30,720 nt of DNA from a virus: positions 1 to 30,720 of the IMG/VR virus record IMGVR_UViG_3300032092_000157, one strand, 5' to 3'. The number at the start of each line of letters is the position of its first letter. Position 1 is the stretch's first letter. The notes beneath the pieces were generated by a model. The model worked only from the letters and a program-made list of their open reading frames with translations, had not been told where the DNA came from and searched no databases. This document shows positions 13,631-22,345 of the stretch, in pieces. The position numbers were made by a program, and so were the translations under genes.

Positions 13631-14497
13631 TTACTTGCCGTTCCACTTGGAAAGGACTTCTTTCAATGCCTCAAGTATTTGTTCGTCTTTCTCTTCGGGG
13701 AAATCAAAAACTCCCTCAACGGAGAATCCTTTGAACTCACCCTCTTTGACTCTTGCCCACACATCGTCATTGTCTACAAGGTAGGAAACAAACCACGATC
13801 CATCGGCAACCTCGTCAAATCCCTTCGGTGGCATCACCCCTCTTTCCCGGTCAATGATGTATGACTCAAACAAGCTCACACCATCCATTATCGGAGTGCG
13901 GTGATGGGCATTGACTGCATCGTACTTGTTGCCCCTTGCCCATTTTTTTGCAATCTTGAAGATGCTCTCCTTGTCAAATACCACATAGTATTCACCACGC
14001 ACATCATCTCTGCGATAGATGGGTAGGTCGGCAATCATTGCTGCTCCAGTAACGATTCTTTTCTCCTCGTCTTGGATGGCAAACTTTTGACCTTCTACCT
14101 TCAAGATTCTCTCGCACCAACGGATCATCTCTTCACCACCCCATAGCAAATAAGATATAGTTCCACACGCTTCGGTGTCATCGGGGTTGTAGTATTCTTT
14201 AGCACGACTCAAGAAGGAGTATGTGCGTTCAATCGTTTCAAGGGACAAGTTCTCACGGTTGGCAAGTTGGTTTGCTCTTGCTTTACCGACTAATGTCGCA
14301 CAATCGTTGTCTACTTTCTCATTCAATTCCATTCCACGAATGGCATTGTCAACCGCTGCCTGTGGGTAATCGTTCTCAAAAGCAGAGAAAGCAAGAAAGT
14401 CCTTTTGTATGGCTGGAGATTCCACGAGAGAGACAAACTCAATGCCGGTCTCTTCGTCCCATTCGTTGATGTCTAATTTGTAAACTGGTAGTTTCAT
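13631..14497 (-). CDS. XkdF-like prohead protease with inserted domain
   Basis: The 288-aa product begins MKLPVYKLDINEWDEETGIE and has FVSLVESPAIQKDF (21-34). A separate domain is inserted at about residues 45-132. The protease core resumes with KFAIQDEEKRIVTGAAMIAD, then YRRDDVRGEYYVVFDKESIF, AHHRT (197-201) and FKGFSVEGVF (255-264), where His198 or His199 and Ser259 probably serve in catalysis. XkdF-like enzymes trim scaffold and capsid proteins during head maturation. The ATG at 14497 is chosen because CGCTATTTGAATACG precedes it; an in-frame TTG lies 9 bases upstream. Confidence 0.8.
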   Translation of the reverse strand: MKLPVYKLDINEWDEETGIEFVSLVESPAIQKDFLAFSAFENDYPQAAVDNAIRGMELNEKVDNDCATLVGKARANQLANRENLSLETIERTYSFLSRAKEYYNPDDTEACGTISYLLWGGEEMIRWCERILKVEGQKFAIQDEEKRIVTGAAMIADLPIYRRDDVRGEYYVVFDKESIFKIAKKWARGNKYDAVNAHHRTPIMDGVSLFESYIIDRERGVMPPKGFDEVADGSWFVSYLVDNDDVWARVKEGEFKGFSVEGVFDFPEEKDEQILEALKEVLSKWNGK

Positions 14498-14512
14498 CGT
14501 ATTCAAATAGCG

Positions 14513-16150
14513 TTATTTGACAACGGACACTCTTTTGGTGTTTCCGACTCTTGCTTGTGTGCGTGAAATGTCCCCTTCGGTCACAAATACTCTCTGCTCA
14601 AATCCGCTGACTTGTGGCAATGTAGACGATACCTGTGGAACACTTTGCTGAATGCCTTGAATGTTTGTGGTTTGTGGTTGACTGCCTCCTTTGGATGCAC
14701 TACCTCCCGACAACAATTGTTTTGCTCTTGCGACATTCGCCAAAATCCTTGCCACACCTTGTGCATAGTATGCAGCGGTGAAGATGGGAGTTGCAGGTCC
14801 AAGTATAGACGCTGCCTGTGCAGATGCTTTTGCAGATTCAGCGTTCAAACTTGAGAACGCAACTGCACTATCAATTGCAATCTCTACCAATGCAATACCT
14901 TTGGCGATTTGTTCACGCTTCTTTTCTTCGGTTGTCAGGATTGTATTCAATGAACTCAACCCATCCACCGTTGCTCGTGCAAATCCTATCTTGGCATCAT
15001 ATACTTGTTTTGCAGCAAGTATCTCTTCGTCCGCTGCTTTTTTGACTTTTGCTGCCTCATCCGCTCGTGCTTTGTCAATTAAGTCATCCGCTTCGGTTCT
15101 TGCTTGATAGCGTAGAAGTGATGCGGTCGTGATTCCCTTTCTTTGTATACCCTCAAGTCCCTCAAAGTATTTTTCTTCTTTCTTGAGATTTTCTGCGTTC
15201 AACCGGTCATTCGCTTCTTTGGCTTCTTTTGCTCTTGCATCATTTGCATCTTTTCTTGCTTTGGCTTGGTCTTTGTTGAAATTCTGCTCTTCAATTTTTA
15301 ACACCTCCAATGCGTTCTTGGTGTCAAGGATAATCTTGCCCCAATTCTCCTCATTGTTTTTGCCGTAGTTTGCTCGTGCTTTTGCAAGGTCATTCTCTAA
15401 CTTTTGGCGTTGCTTGTTAAACACACCAACTTGATCACCTCTTGCTTGTAGCAATGCAATCTCTCGGTCAAGTTGCTCATTGCTTTTTTCGGTTGTCTTG
15501 TTTAACTTGTCCAATGCCCTTTCCGCTGCCGAAGTAATTCCAACAAAATCGGTAAATCGCTGAACCAAATTGCCGACAAAATTGGCAATAGTTTTCAAAC
15601 CGGGTATCAATCCTAAAATTGCATTTTTTAACTTGTCAAAGTTGGCAATGATTAAGGTCAAAGCAATACCGATTGCACCGAAGGCAAGGGTTGACATTTT
15701 GCCTAATGCTTGGAAAGCTTTTAACACATTGCCCTTGATGTTCCCAGCGATAGCGGAGAATTGTTGTTGAACCTTTCCAAGTCCCTCAAGTCCTTCAGCC
15801 AATGCCATCGCACCTTGCAACTTGACCATTGTCTTTTGCAAGTCCTCGCTTTCACTACCGAATAGAGCCATTGCCCCTTGTGCTGCTTGGAATCCACGAG
15901 CAACTCCTTGAACAACCGTATTGATTTGAGCAAACTTGTCGGGGTTTACTGCTGCAACTCGGTCGTTGAAGTCATCCATTCGGTCACGAGCTTGTGCAAG
16001 TGCTTGTTCTGCCCTTATTGCTTCGGGAGAAAACTCGCCAAACTGCATCACCGCCTGTTGTGCTGCAACCGTTAATTCTCTAATCTCCGACTTCATTGAC
16101 TTGAAGTCAGGTTTTTTGACCGTTAGGTCTATCGCTGCCGTTAGTGCCAT
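14513..16150 (-). CDS. Tape measure protein
   Basis: The 545-aa product has the expected layout: a helical, Gln/Ala-rich N-terminal region (residues 20-150), hydrophobic segments near 155-170 (LAFGAIGIALTLIIANF) and 179-195, a long Lys/Glu/Asp coiled coil (about 215-390) and a Ser/Gln-rich C-terminus. Tape measures set tail length and exit with the DNA. For its modest length the tail would be short (about 80 nm if 1.5 Å per residue). The frameshift chaperone expected to assist it is encoded upstream. A capsid block begins just after it. Confidence 0.85.
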   Translation of the reverse strand: MALTAAIDLTVKKPDFKSMKSEIRELTVAAQQAVMQFGEFSPEAIRAEQALAQARDRMDDFNDRVAAVNPDKFAQINTVVQGVARGFQAAQGAMALFGSESEDLQKTMVKLQGAMALAEGLEGLGKVQQQFSAIAGNIKGNVLKAFQALGKMSTLAFGAIGIALTLIIANFDKLKNAILGLIPGLKTIANFVGNLVQRFTDFVGITSAAERALDKLNKTTEKSNEQLDREIALLQARGDQVGVFNKQRQKLENDLAKARANYGKNNEENWGKIILDTKNALEVLKIEEQNFNKDQAKARKDANDARAKEAKEANDRLNAENLKKEEKYFEGLEGIQRKGITTASLLRYQARTEADDLIDKARADEAAKVKKAADEEILAAKQVYDAKIGFARATVDGLSSLNTILTTEEKKREQIAKGIALVEIAIDSAVAFSSLNAESAKASAQAASILGPATPIFTAAYYAQGVARILANVARAKQLLSGGSASKGGSQPQTTNIQGIQQSVPQVSSTLPQVSGFEQRVFVTEGDISRTQARVGNTKRVSVVK

Positions 16151-16153
16151 ATC

Positions 16154-18865
16154 TTATCCGTTACCTATTACAAAATAATTTGTTCCATCACACACAATCC
16201 ACTTTTTCTCGTAGTGGTTGTTGATGACCTCCGTGTCTGCTCCGTTGATTGTTGCAGCAGTTGCCGTGTCAATCGTAATTGAATGTGCTGAATTTGTTTT
16301 GAGAAACACCCAATGCTTTCCGCTCAATCCTGATGGATCGGGAAGAGTCACGGTGAACGCTCCAGCGGTCGCATCACACAGGAACAACCAATCGTCTTTG
16401 GTCACGCTCGTTGCCGTTGTTACCGTCTTAACTGCACCACCACTCAAGAATGATGGATACATCTCGTAATTGCCGACATAGAGTGTGTCCGATTTGTTGA
16501 CCTCAAAGTCCTCACAAATCAACGCCACACTTCCGCTCGTATCAGTTCCGAAAACAACATCCTTCAAACCAAATCCCGAATTGTCGGTGTTGGTTGGTGA
16601 CTGCACGATTCCAGTTCCTACAAAAACTCCATTACCTGTTTGCTCACTTGTGCCAACACTCACATTCCGAATGCCGGGCTTGATAGGATTGCTACCACTT
16701 GGGTAGATGTCTCCGTAGGTTTCTTCACTTTGTCCTCCACCTGTACCACTTCCAATTGTTTTGTTGGTGATGGTCGCTGGTTCAATGAACTGCTGAAGCA
16801 AGAACTCGCACAAATACACTCCATCCTCAATTGGGTTGTAATCGCTGATTTGATTCAAACGCCAATACTGCCCTTCAAAGAAGTATGAATCCGAGAATCT
16901 CAAGTTGATCCAATCCTTCGGGGTGATGCGGAAATAAGCTCGTAGAATCTTGGAGTTCTTGTTGGTGATTTCACTCAAGAACCGATAATAAAAGTTAGTT
17001 ACAAGGTTGGAGTTTCCGTATCTATACCCAGCACCTACACCCAATTCCTTCGGCATCCCAAAAAGAATGTCAAAGGTTGGATTGCTCAATGAGTCATAAT
17101 GGATTGTCATTGGCAAACTTGTTCTCACAGAGTAATGGTCAGGACTTGCGTATAATTTCCAACTCACGCCCGTCTGCAATCCGCTATAGTAGAATATACG
17201 AAGGTCACCATCCTTCTCCGCTTCCACATAAGACAAGACAAAGTTCCTTTGACGGTTGTCATAGTTCTTGATGTGTGTTGGAGTAAAGATGATTTCTATT
17301 TTCTTCTCATTCTTGATAAATTGGTTGTCCACCTGATAAGTGCGTGAACCATAGGTTGATTGATAAAGCTCTTGATATTCTTTGTTAGATGTGTCCGCAC
17401 CTTGCTTGTAACTGAAAACATATGGGTTGGCTTCCAGTTCTCCCATCGGCACAATCTCAACAGGTTGAGAATAGTCCAATTTAGCAGTCCAATCAACATT
17501 ATCTCCAGTAAAGAACTCATCTCGTGGAACACAACGCAACATCTTGGGATTGGATTTGTCAGGTTCAATATACAAATTGAACATCTTGACAAACGACATC
17601 ATCAAATCGCTTTGCTTTTGCTCGGAGTTTAAGAATGTGCCAAAGTCAATTGCATCACCATAACCGAATGATGTCGCATTTTGGTCGTTCCAAAAAACCG
17701 ATGTTGTAAGAAGTCCCAATGAGAATTGTGCATTGCTCAAATAACTACCAGCACCGCCATCGTAGAATCCTTTGAATCTTATTGTCACTAAATCACCAGC
17801 ATTGACAATTATATTTGGGAATGTGATGTAGGATGTGTAGTTGATTATTCCTGTAAAGTCACCAACATTCTCCCAAGAGATGTCAATCAACTTCCCGTTG
17901 ACATAGATTCCAATTTCCATTGTGACATTTGTGTAAACGCTAAAAGGAATCGGAGTAATTTGGAATGATAGGTCGGCATTGAACACATAGTTTCCCGATA
18001 CTGGAACGGTGTAAACGCCCGTAGTGTTGTTGTAATCATTGCCATTGTCAAAGTTGCTACCTGTTGAGTCATCTTGGAATATCATTGTTGTTCCAATCTG
18101 CAAGGTTTGAGCGGTTGTGATGCGTGACGCTTGGAACTGCCTTCCCGATATTGTGGTGGCTGCCAATGACAATCCGTTTGGTGGTGATAGAATCAACCTC
18201 TTGAATCGGTCATCATTGAAATATGAATCGTTTGTGTAGGTATACGCAGCGTTCTCAAATATCTTGTCAACGATGGTCTTTGCATACAAGCAAGGAGTCA
18301 TCCCAATGACTGCGAAATCGGTGATGTTCCGAGTTTTGGAATATCCTCGGTCTATCATCGCATACAAATAACCTTCACCATATGCGAATGCTTGTGGCGT
18401 TCCGTTCTTGATGATTTGGTTTGACCAAGAATCTACGACAACACCACTTGACAAGGTGTGATTGTATTCGCTGAAATCTAACTGGTTCAACTTGCGTTCT
18501 GCGATGGTCGTGAAGAAGTCCGCAGATTGCCCGTGACAAGTTACTTCATAGGTGATGTGCGTGGAGTCATCCACCTTGATGGAAATCAATCTCAAGAACC
18601 CTCGCAACTGCTCAACTCCGTCTGCGTAGATGATGCAATCAGCTTTGACATTTGGGTTGAACGATGTGCCGTAGACGGTTTGCTCCACCTCAAACAAGTG
18701 AGAGAATATCTTGTTGTTGGCAGATGTGCCGGGAATCTCTATTGTCTTTGTCCACTCCGACTCTCGTGATTCAGGTTCACGGATGTCTGCAATGGATCGT
18801 GTGATGAATATGTTTGGGTTTTGGAGAATATCCAAAGGTTGCCCATCAACCAGAATCTCTATCAT
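16154..18865 (-). CDS. Large tail protein (baseplate/tip)
   Basis: The 903-aa product begins MIEILVDGQPLDILQNPNIF and includes LRGFLRLISIKVDDSTHITY, a repeated beta region and a C-terminal domain (about residues 810-903) with LCDATAGAFTVTLPDPSGLS, typical of a beta-sandwich at a fibre or tip. Its size, beta-richness and position between the distal-tail-like gene and the tape measure suggest a baseplate hub or tail-tip component. It overlaps the gene upstream by 4 bases and runs to within 4 bases of the tape measure gene. No enzymatic motif is evident. Confidence 0.7.
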   Translation of the reverse strand: MIEILVDGQPLDILQNPNIFITRSIADIREPESRESEWTKTIEIPGTSANNKIFSHLFEVEQTVYGTSFNPNVKADCIIYADGVEQLRGFLRLISIKVDDSTHITYEVTCHGQSADFFTTIAERKLNQLDFSEYNHTLSSGVVVDSWSNQIIKNGTPQAFAYGEGYLYAMIDRGYSKTRNITDFAVIGMTPCLYAKTIVDKIFENAAYTYTNDSYFNDDRFKRLILSPPNGLSLAATTISGRQFQASRITTAQTLQIGTTMIFQDDSTGSNFDNGNDYNNTTGVYTVPVSGNYVFNADLSFQITPIPFSVYTNVTMEIGIYVNGKLIDISWENVGDFTGIINYTSYITFPNIIVNAGDLVTIRFKGFYDGGAGSYLSNAQFSLGLLTTSVFWNDQNATSFGYGDAIDFGTFLNSEQKQSDLMMSFVKMFNLYIEPDKSNPKMLRCVPRDEFFTGDNVDWTAKLDYSQPVEIVPMGELEANPYVFSYKQGADTSNKEYQELYQSTYGSRTYQVDNQFIKNEKKIEIIFTPTHIKNYDNRQRNFVLSYVEAEKDGDLRIFYYSGLQTGVSWKLYASPDHYSVRTSLPMTIHYDSLSNPTFDILFGMPKELGVGAGYRYGNSNLVTNFYYRFLSEITNKNSKILRAYFRITPKDWINLRFSDSYFFEGQYWRLNQISDYNPIEDGVYLCEFLLQQFIEPATITNKTIGSGTGGGQSEETYGDIYPSGSNPIKPGIRNVSVGTSEQTGNGVFVGTGIVQSPTNTDNSGFGLKDVVFGTDTSGSVALICEDFEVNKSDTLYVGNYEMYPSFLSGGAVKTVTTATSVTKDDWLFLCDATAGAFTVTLPDPSGLSGKHWVFLKTNSAHSITIDTATAATINGADTEVINNHYEKKWIVCDGTNYFVIGNG

Positions 18866-19989
18866 TGGCGTTGGCGTTTTGATTCAAAGGAGTATGACAT
18901 ATCAAGCTCAATGAAGAACGCATTGTCTTGGATATGCTTCTTGACTTCGTAGGTCGTTGCGTCTATATTCACCGCCACCAAAGTGCCATCGTAAGCATAG
19001 ACAACGGGAGATGTAAACAAGTCAAGCAACCACTCGCTCTCCGCTTCCGTGATCCAGTTACTAAACATCTTGACCTTGTGAGTCATATTCGTGTCATAGG
19101 TCTTTTGTTTGAATGCCGATGTAGTGTAACCGTATGTCGCACCCAATGTGTATGGGTTTGACTTAAATTGCTTTCGCTGGATGTCGTAATTGTCACGCCT
19201 CACCCTATTGAATCGGAATGAGTCAAACCCACCCAATGAGTTTAGGAAGAACAAATCGGTTGTGTCGTATTTGCTACACTCGTCAATCAGGTTCACTCGG
19301 TAGGTTTCGGATAGAACCGTGCCTCCAAGTTTTAACTGGATGTCGTAGTATGTCGCTGCACCCGGTATTGTCAATTGACTTCCTGATGGAATGCGAACCA
19401 CCTTTGTAGATGGTAGATTGATTGTTTGTGTGGATGCATCGGAATAAGTTACAAGGGCAGTTGTTGCCGTGTTGCGGATAGCATAGAGCCAATCCTTTTG
19501 AGTGCGGTGAATTGTCTTGCTACGGATGGGAGTCAAGAATAATCCATCCCCATCCATTGTGTATTGCCCGGCATAGTTCACCAAGTCAATCGGATTGAGT
19601 GCAGCGTTCCACACGCTTCCAGTTGCCGATGTCAAGTTGGTGTATTCGGTCACGCTTCCTGTGGCAGATGCAGAGTATTCATAGCCAAACTCCACCTTGT
19701 AATCCATAATTGAATTTGTGCAACCACTTGCTGCACTATCGTTGAAGTTCCAATCATAACTCACATAATTCTCAAGGATGCGTCCGATGTTGAACACGCC
19801 CTTGTTTGTGCTTCCGTAGTAGATGGGTGCTTTGAGCTTGGCGAGTGAAGTGGTGCTTTGCTTGACCTCTGCAATGAACTTGAAATTGTCCTTTGTGTAG
19901 ATGCCACCTGATGACTCCGTAATGACAAAGTTGGTATCGTTGTACGCTGGAGCGTATTCGTTTGGTTGTTGTGTGATAGATAGTGCCAC
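18862..19989 (-). CDS. Distal tail-like protein (375 aa)
   Basis: The product begins MALSITQQPNEYAPAYNDTN, is beta-rich and carries GGFDSFRFNRVRRDNYDIQR in the C-terminal half. This resembles tail proteins in phages of Bacteroidota that lie next to the large tip protein. The start is a GTG in the context CGCTATTTTCTATCGTGGC, the leader motif seen at several structural genes. It is the first gene after the 389-base gap and is coupled to the 903-aa gene by an ATGA overlap. A distal-tail role is inferred from position. Confidence 0.65.
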   Translation of the reverse strand: MALSITQQPNEYAPAYNDTNFVITESSGGIYTKDNFKFIAEVKQSTTSLAKLKAPIYYGSTNKGVFNIGRILENYVSYDWNFNDSAASGCTNSIMDYKVEFGYEYSASATGSVTEYTNLTSATGSVWNAALNPIDLVNYAGQYTMDGDGLFLTPIRSKTIHRTQKDWLYAIRNTATTALVTYSDASTQTINLPSTKVVRIPSGSQLTIPGAATYYDIQLKLGGTVLSETYRVNLIDECSKYDTTDLFFLNSLGGFDSFRFNRVRRDNYDIQRKQFKSNPYTLGATYGYTTSAFKQKTYDTNMTHKVKMFSNWITEAESEWLLDLFTSPVVYAYDGTLVAVNIDATTYEVKKHIQDNAFFIELDMSYSFESKRQRQ

Positions 19990-20378
19990 GATAGAAAATA
20001 GCGGTTAGGGTTGTGCGTCCCAAATGCACACCAATATGCACATATTGCATAATACAATGGTTAATTACACCGATTTTGGGGTAGTTTAACCAATATATTG
20101 TTAACCTATAGGTTTAGTTTATGACGGATAGATTCAACTTTAAAGTTGAATTTTTGTGATAATGTCACAATTATCCAACGATAAAGTGCGATATAATACG
20201 CAAAAGCATATAGTTTAGTCCCTTTTATGGCAAGTTATATGTGTATGGGTATAATACCGCTCGGTATAAAACAAGGGGATTGAATGAACCACCTTCAACA
20301 TCTTCCCGATAGGGAATGCAAACATTTGCCACTAATCCTATATTTTGGCAATTTGTAACAAATACTGCCAATAATTTG
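19990..20378. other. 389-base non-coding gap rich in inverted repeats
   Basis: No open frame of useful length exists on either strand. The region holds ATTCAACTTTAAAGTTGAAT (20132-20151, a perfect palindrome), TTGTGA-TAATG-TCACAA (20154-20170), ATACCG-CT-CGGTAT (20254-20267) and CAATATATTG flanked by TTAAC on both sides (about 20085-20105). It is the longest gap and separates the tail chaperone gene from the tail genes. It could hold an origin, packaging site or regulatory region; I see no good TAnnTTTG promoter box on the minus strand. Confidence 0.6.
20132..20151. repeat. Perfect 20-bp palindrome in the large gap
   Basis: ATTCAACTTTAAAGTTGAAT reads the same on both strands. On the plus strand it is followed by five T in all, which would make a weak terminator for leftover plus-strand transcription. 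It may equally be a binding site for a dimeric protein. Confidence 0.6.
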
Positions 20379-20383
20379 TTACA
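20354..20383. repeat. 10-bp inverted repeat over the chaperone stop codon
   Basis: TGTAACAAAT and ATTTGTTACA are perfectly complementary and separated by 10 bases. The hairpin covers the stop codon of the frameshifted tail chaperone on the minus strand. No T-run follows, so it is not a standard terminator; it may stabilise or process the transcript. Confidence 0.5.
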
Positions 20384-20669
20384 ACATCTCGTTCAAACAA
20401 GCCACGACATATGCGTTGAATCCCTTTGTTGCTGACTGCTCCAATCGTTTCTGCCTCTCTTTTGTCTTTGCTTTGTAGAATGCAATCGTGTTCAGGAACT
20501 CAATCAACGGCATCTGCAAGATGGTGTCCCATTTTGTCCGATCCCCTTTGACAATCTTGTCAACTAATTCCAACCACGCTAATGGACTTACGCTTCCCGT
20601 TTCAATTGGTTCATCTCCTCCTTCAAATAGGTTAGGATAGTTTCCAATAGTTTGGGATAAACTGCCGAA
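20379..20669 (-). CDS. -1 frame extension of the tail assembly chaperone
   Basis: After a -1 slip at the T-run, the frame FGSLSQTIGNYPNLFEGG onward stays open for 96 codons and includes DKIVKGDRTKWDTILQMPLI (about 20 codons after the first in-frame alternative start). No ATG stands at its beginning; the first possible start codons are weak (TTG at 20573). Joined to the upstream frame it gives a 252-aa protein. Long-form chaperones of this kind link the short form to the tape measure in lambda (gpGT). It is listed separately because it is the part made only after frameshifting. Confidence 0.7.
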   Translation of the reverse strand, partial: FGSLSQTIGNYPNLFEGGDEPIETGSVSPLAWLELVDKIVKGDRTKWDTILQMPLIEFLNTIAFYKAKTKERQKRLEQSATKGFNAYVVACLNEML

Positions 20670-21136
20670 AAAAAAACTGCATAGGAGTAAGCGGTGGTAA
20701 CTGGAAGCGACAAGAACAATTCACACTTCTCTTGATAGTGTGCCTGTGCATCCGTGACCTTCTTTGTCCGTCCCAACAAGTTCACCTCGTAAGTCAGCAA
20801 CGCCATCACTTTGTGGAGCGACTCAATCATATCACCGTTGAATACTTGCTGGAGTTCAATGAAGTGGTGACCGCAAATCTCGTTTGTTGTCTTGGCTAAC
20901 TTCCAACGCCTTCCACGATGTCGGAATGAGAATCGCACCTTGTCGGTTGGTAGCGTGTTTAAGAACTCCAACTTCTTCAGTTCGTTTGTCAGCTCATCAA
21001 TCGGCATTGACTCTACCTTGTCCATTGACCAATCTTTGACGATGGCAAGGGTGTTCATTGTTTTCTCAATGTGAGACATATCACGACAAGAGTGAATCTC
21101 TTGCAGTTGGTAGATGGTTATGTTATTCCATTTCAT
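20588..21136 (-). CDS. Tail assembly chaperone, zero-frame form
   Basis: The 182-aa product starts MKWNNITIYQLQEIHSCRDM and is mostly helical. The MKWNNITIYQLQEI start, the FLNTLPTDKVRF and FRHRGRRWKLAKTT strands and a position ahead of the tail genes recall the tail-chaperone-like proteins of phages of Bacteroidota. Near its C-terminus GTT TTT TTT TCG places a perfect slippery heptamer at 20675-20669. The -1 frame is then open to 20379, as in gpG/gpGT systems. This frameshift supports the role better than sequence similarity does. It starts 22 bases after the terminase gene ends. Confidence 0.75.
   Translation of the reverse strand: MKWNNITIYQLQEIHSCRDMSHIEKTMNTLAIVKDWSMDKVESMPIDELTNELKKLEFLNTLPTDKVRFSFRHRGRRWKLAKTTNEICGHHFIELQQVFNGDMIESLHKVMALLTYEVNLLGRTKKVTDAQAHYQEKCELFLSLPVTTAYSYAVFFSAVYPKLLETILTYLKEEMNQLKREA
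20668..20676 (-). other. Predicted -1 frameshift site (nine T)
   Basis: The minus strand has nine T in a row, set as G TTT TTT TTT with the zero frame reading GTT TTT TTT TCG. The heptamer T-TTT-TTT is in the right phase for simultaneous slippage. Five bases later AGTTT-ATCCC-AAACT can form a small hairpin. A homopolymer this long may also cause polymerase slippage. Confidence 0.65.
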
Positions 21137-21157
21137 AGCGTTTCAATTTGTAACGAG

Positions 21158-22345
21158 TTAGGCAAAGTAAAAAGTTCCAGGTCTATTGTGCTTTTTGCAA
21201 TCGTTCGCAAGTGCAAGGGAGTTTACTGCGTCATCGTGTAAACCGGGAGGAGCAGTATATTTGACTCCAGTCCGTGTGTATTCAAACTCAAAGTTTTCTA
21301 ACTCATCTCCGTATGGGTTTTCAGGAAATCTAATCGTGTTTCCTTGTATCTCCATAACCAAACTCTCAATCAGTTGTTGCTTGGATTGGCTTGTGTATTT
21401 GAATCCAAATATCTTTGGCAATACTCTCTGCAAATCCTCAACAATCGGATCACCTATACCGGTTGCGTCAATGTATGCCGGTGTTCTTCCTACAACTCCG
21501 ATTATCTTTTGTTTAGTTTGTGTCCAATCGGCTTGGAATCTATCACAATAACAAACACGATTATCACTATCAAGACCGGTGATGACCGTCCAATCCGTAT
21601 ATTTTGCCAAATCTATCCCGAAGGCAACTGCTTGTTTATTGCTCATCGGTGAGATACATCTGCGAATGTTGTCAATTCCGAAAGGGTTGGTCTTGTCATC
21701 CGCTGGTTCTGCGAGATACAACTCGTTGAATACATTTTCAGGAAGGTCACGCTTGGCTTGTTCTACCTCCTCAAGTTTGAGAATACCCTCCTTGACTGCA
21801 TCGTAAGCGGTTATTTTGAAATAACGATAGTCATTCTCTCCGCTCCTCGCTCTTTCTCCCAACTTGTAGAACCAGTTCTTTTTGCCTTTGACATTCCCAA
21901 TCAACTTGCACTTGCCTTGTGTGGCGGTTAGGGTTGAACGCATCGCATACCACGACTCCTCACGCATACGACTCGCCTCATCAATGACCGCAGCAAACAC
22001 ATCGTCTCCATAAAGGTTGTCGGGTTTCTCTCCTGACTTAAACTCAATGCGTGATCCTGTTGGAAGGGTGAGCAGTAACTTGGTCTCGTTGCTTTGAAAG
22101 AAGTTCACATCGGTGACTTGTGTCTTCATCCTTCGGAATGCTATCTCCGCTTGTTGGTATACAGGTGCAACCCACCAAACCGATTGACCATCCTTGCACT
22201 TGAGAGCTTGTTCAAACAACCATATGATGTGCGATGCTGTCTTGCCTGTTTTGGTAGACGCTGCCGTTATCGTGAACCTCTCCTCACAATCAAGGATGGC
22301 TTGTTGGTAACTGGTAACATATGGTCGCTTGTAGTTTATTTGCAT
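21158..22345 (-). CDS. Terminase large subunit (packaging ATPase and nuclease)
   Basis: The 395-aa product has an ATPase domain with Walker A AASTKTGKTAS (28-38) and Walker B VFAAVIDEASRM (Asp122/Glu123 in IDEA), and an RNase H-like nuclease domain with DLAKYTDWTV (Asp245), YIDATGIGD (Asp293) and GLHDDAVNSLA (Asp371, Asp372). It drives DNA into the prohead and cuts the concatemer. At 395 aa it is on the short side for the family but has every motif. It overlaps the glycosyltransferase gene by 10 bases. Confidence 0.95.
   Translation of the reverse strand: MQINYKRPYVTSYQQAILDCEERFTITAASTKTGKTASHIIWLFEQALKCKDGQSVWWVAPVYQQAEIAFRRMKTQVTDVNFFQSNETKLLLTLPTGSRIEFKSGEKPDNLYGDDVFAAVIDEASRMREESWYAMRSTLTATQGKCKLIGNVKGKKNWFYKLGERARSGENDYRYFKITAYDAVKEGILKLEEVEQAKRDLPENVFNELYLAEPADDKTNPFGIDNIRRCISPMSNKQAVAFGIDLAKYTDWTVITGLDSDNRVCYCDRFQADWTQTKQKIIGVVGRTPAYIDATGIGDPIVEDLQRVLPKIFGFKYTSQSKQQLIESLVMEIQGNTIRFPENPYGDELENFEFEYTRTGVKYTAPPGLHDDAVNSLALANDCKKHNRPGTFYFA

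Noticed and set aside
20154-20170. TTGTGA-TAATG-TCACAA resembling a CRP-type site
   Set aside because: The spacer is 5 bases, not the 6 of the CRP consensus, and no CRP-family gene is in the window. I keep it only as an inverted repeat.
19990-20378. Large gap as an attachment site (attP)
   Set aside because: There is no integrase or excisionase in the window, and no tRNA-like half site is seen.
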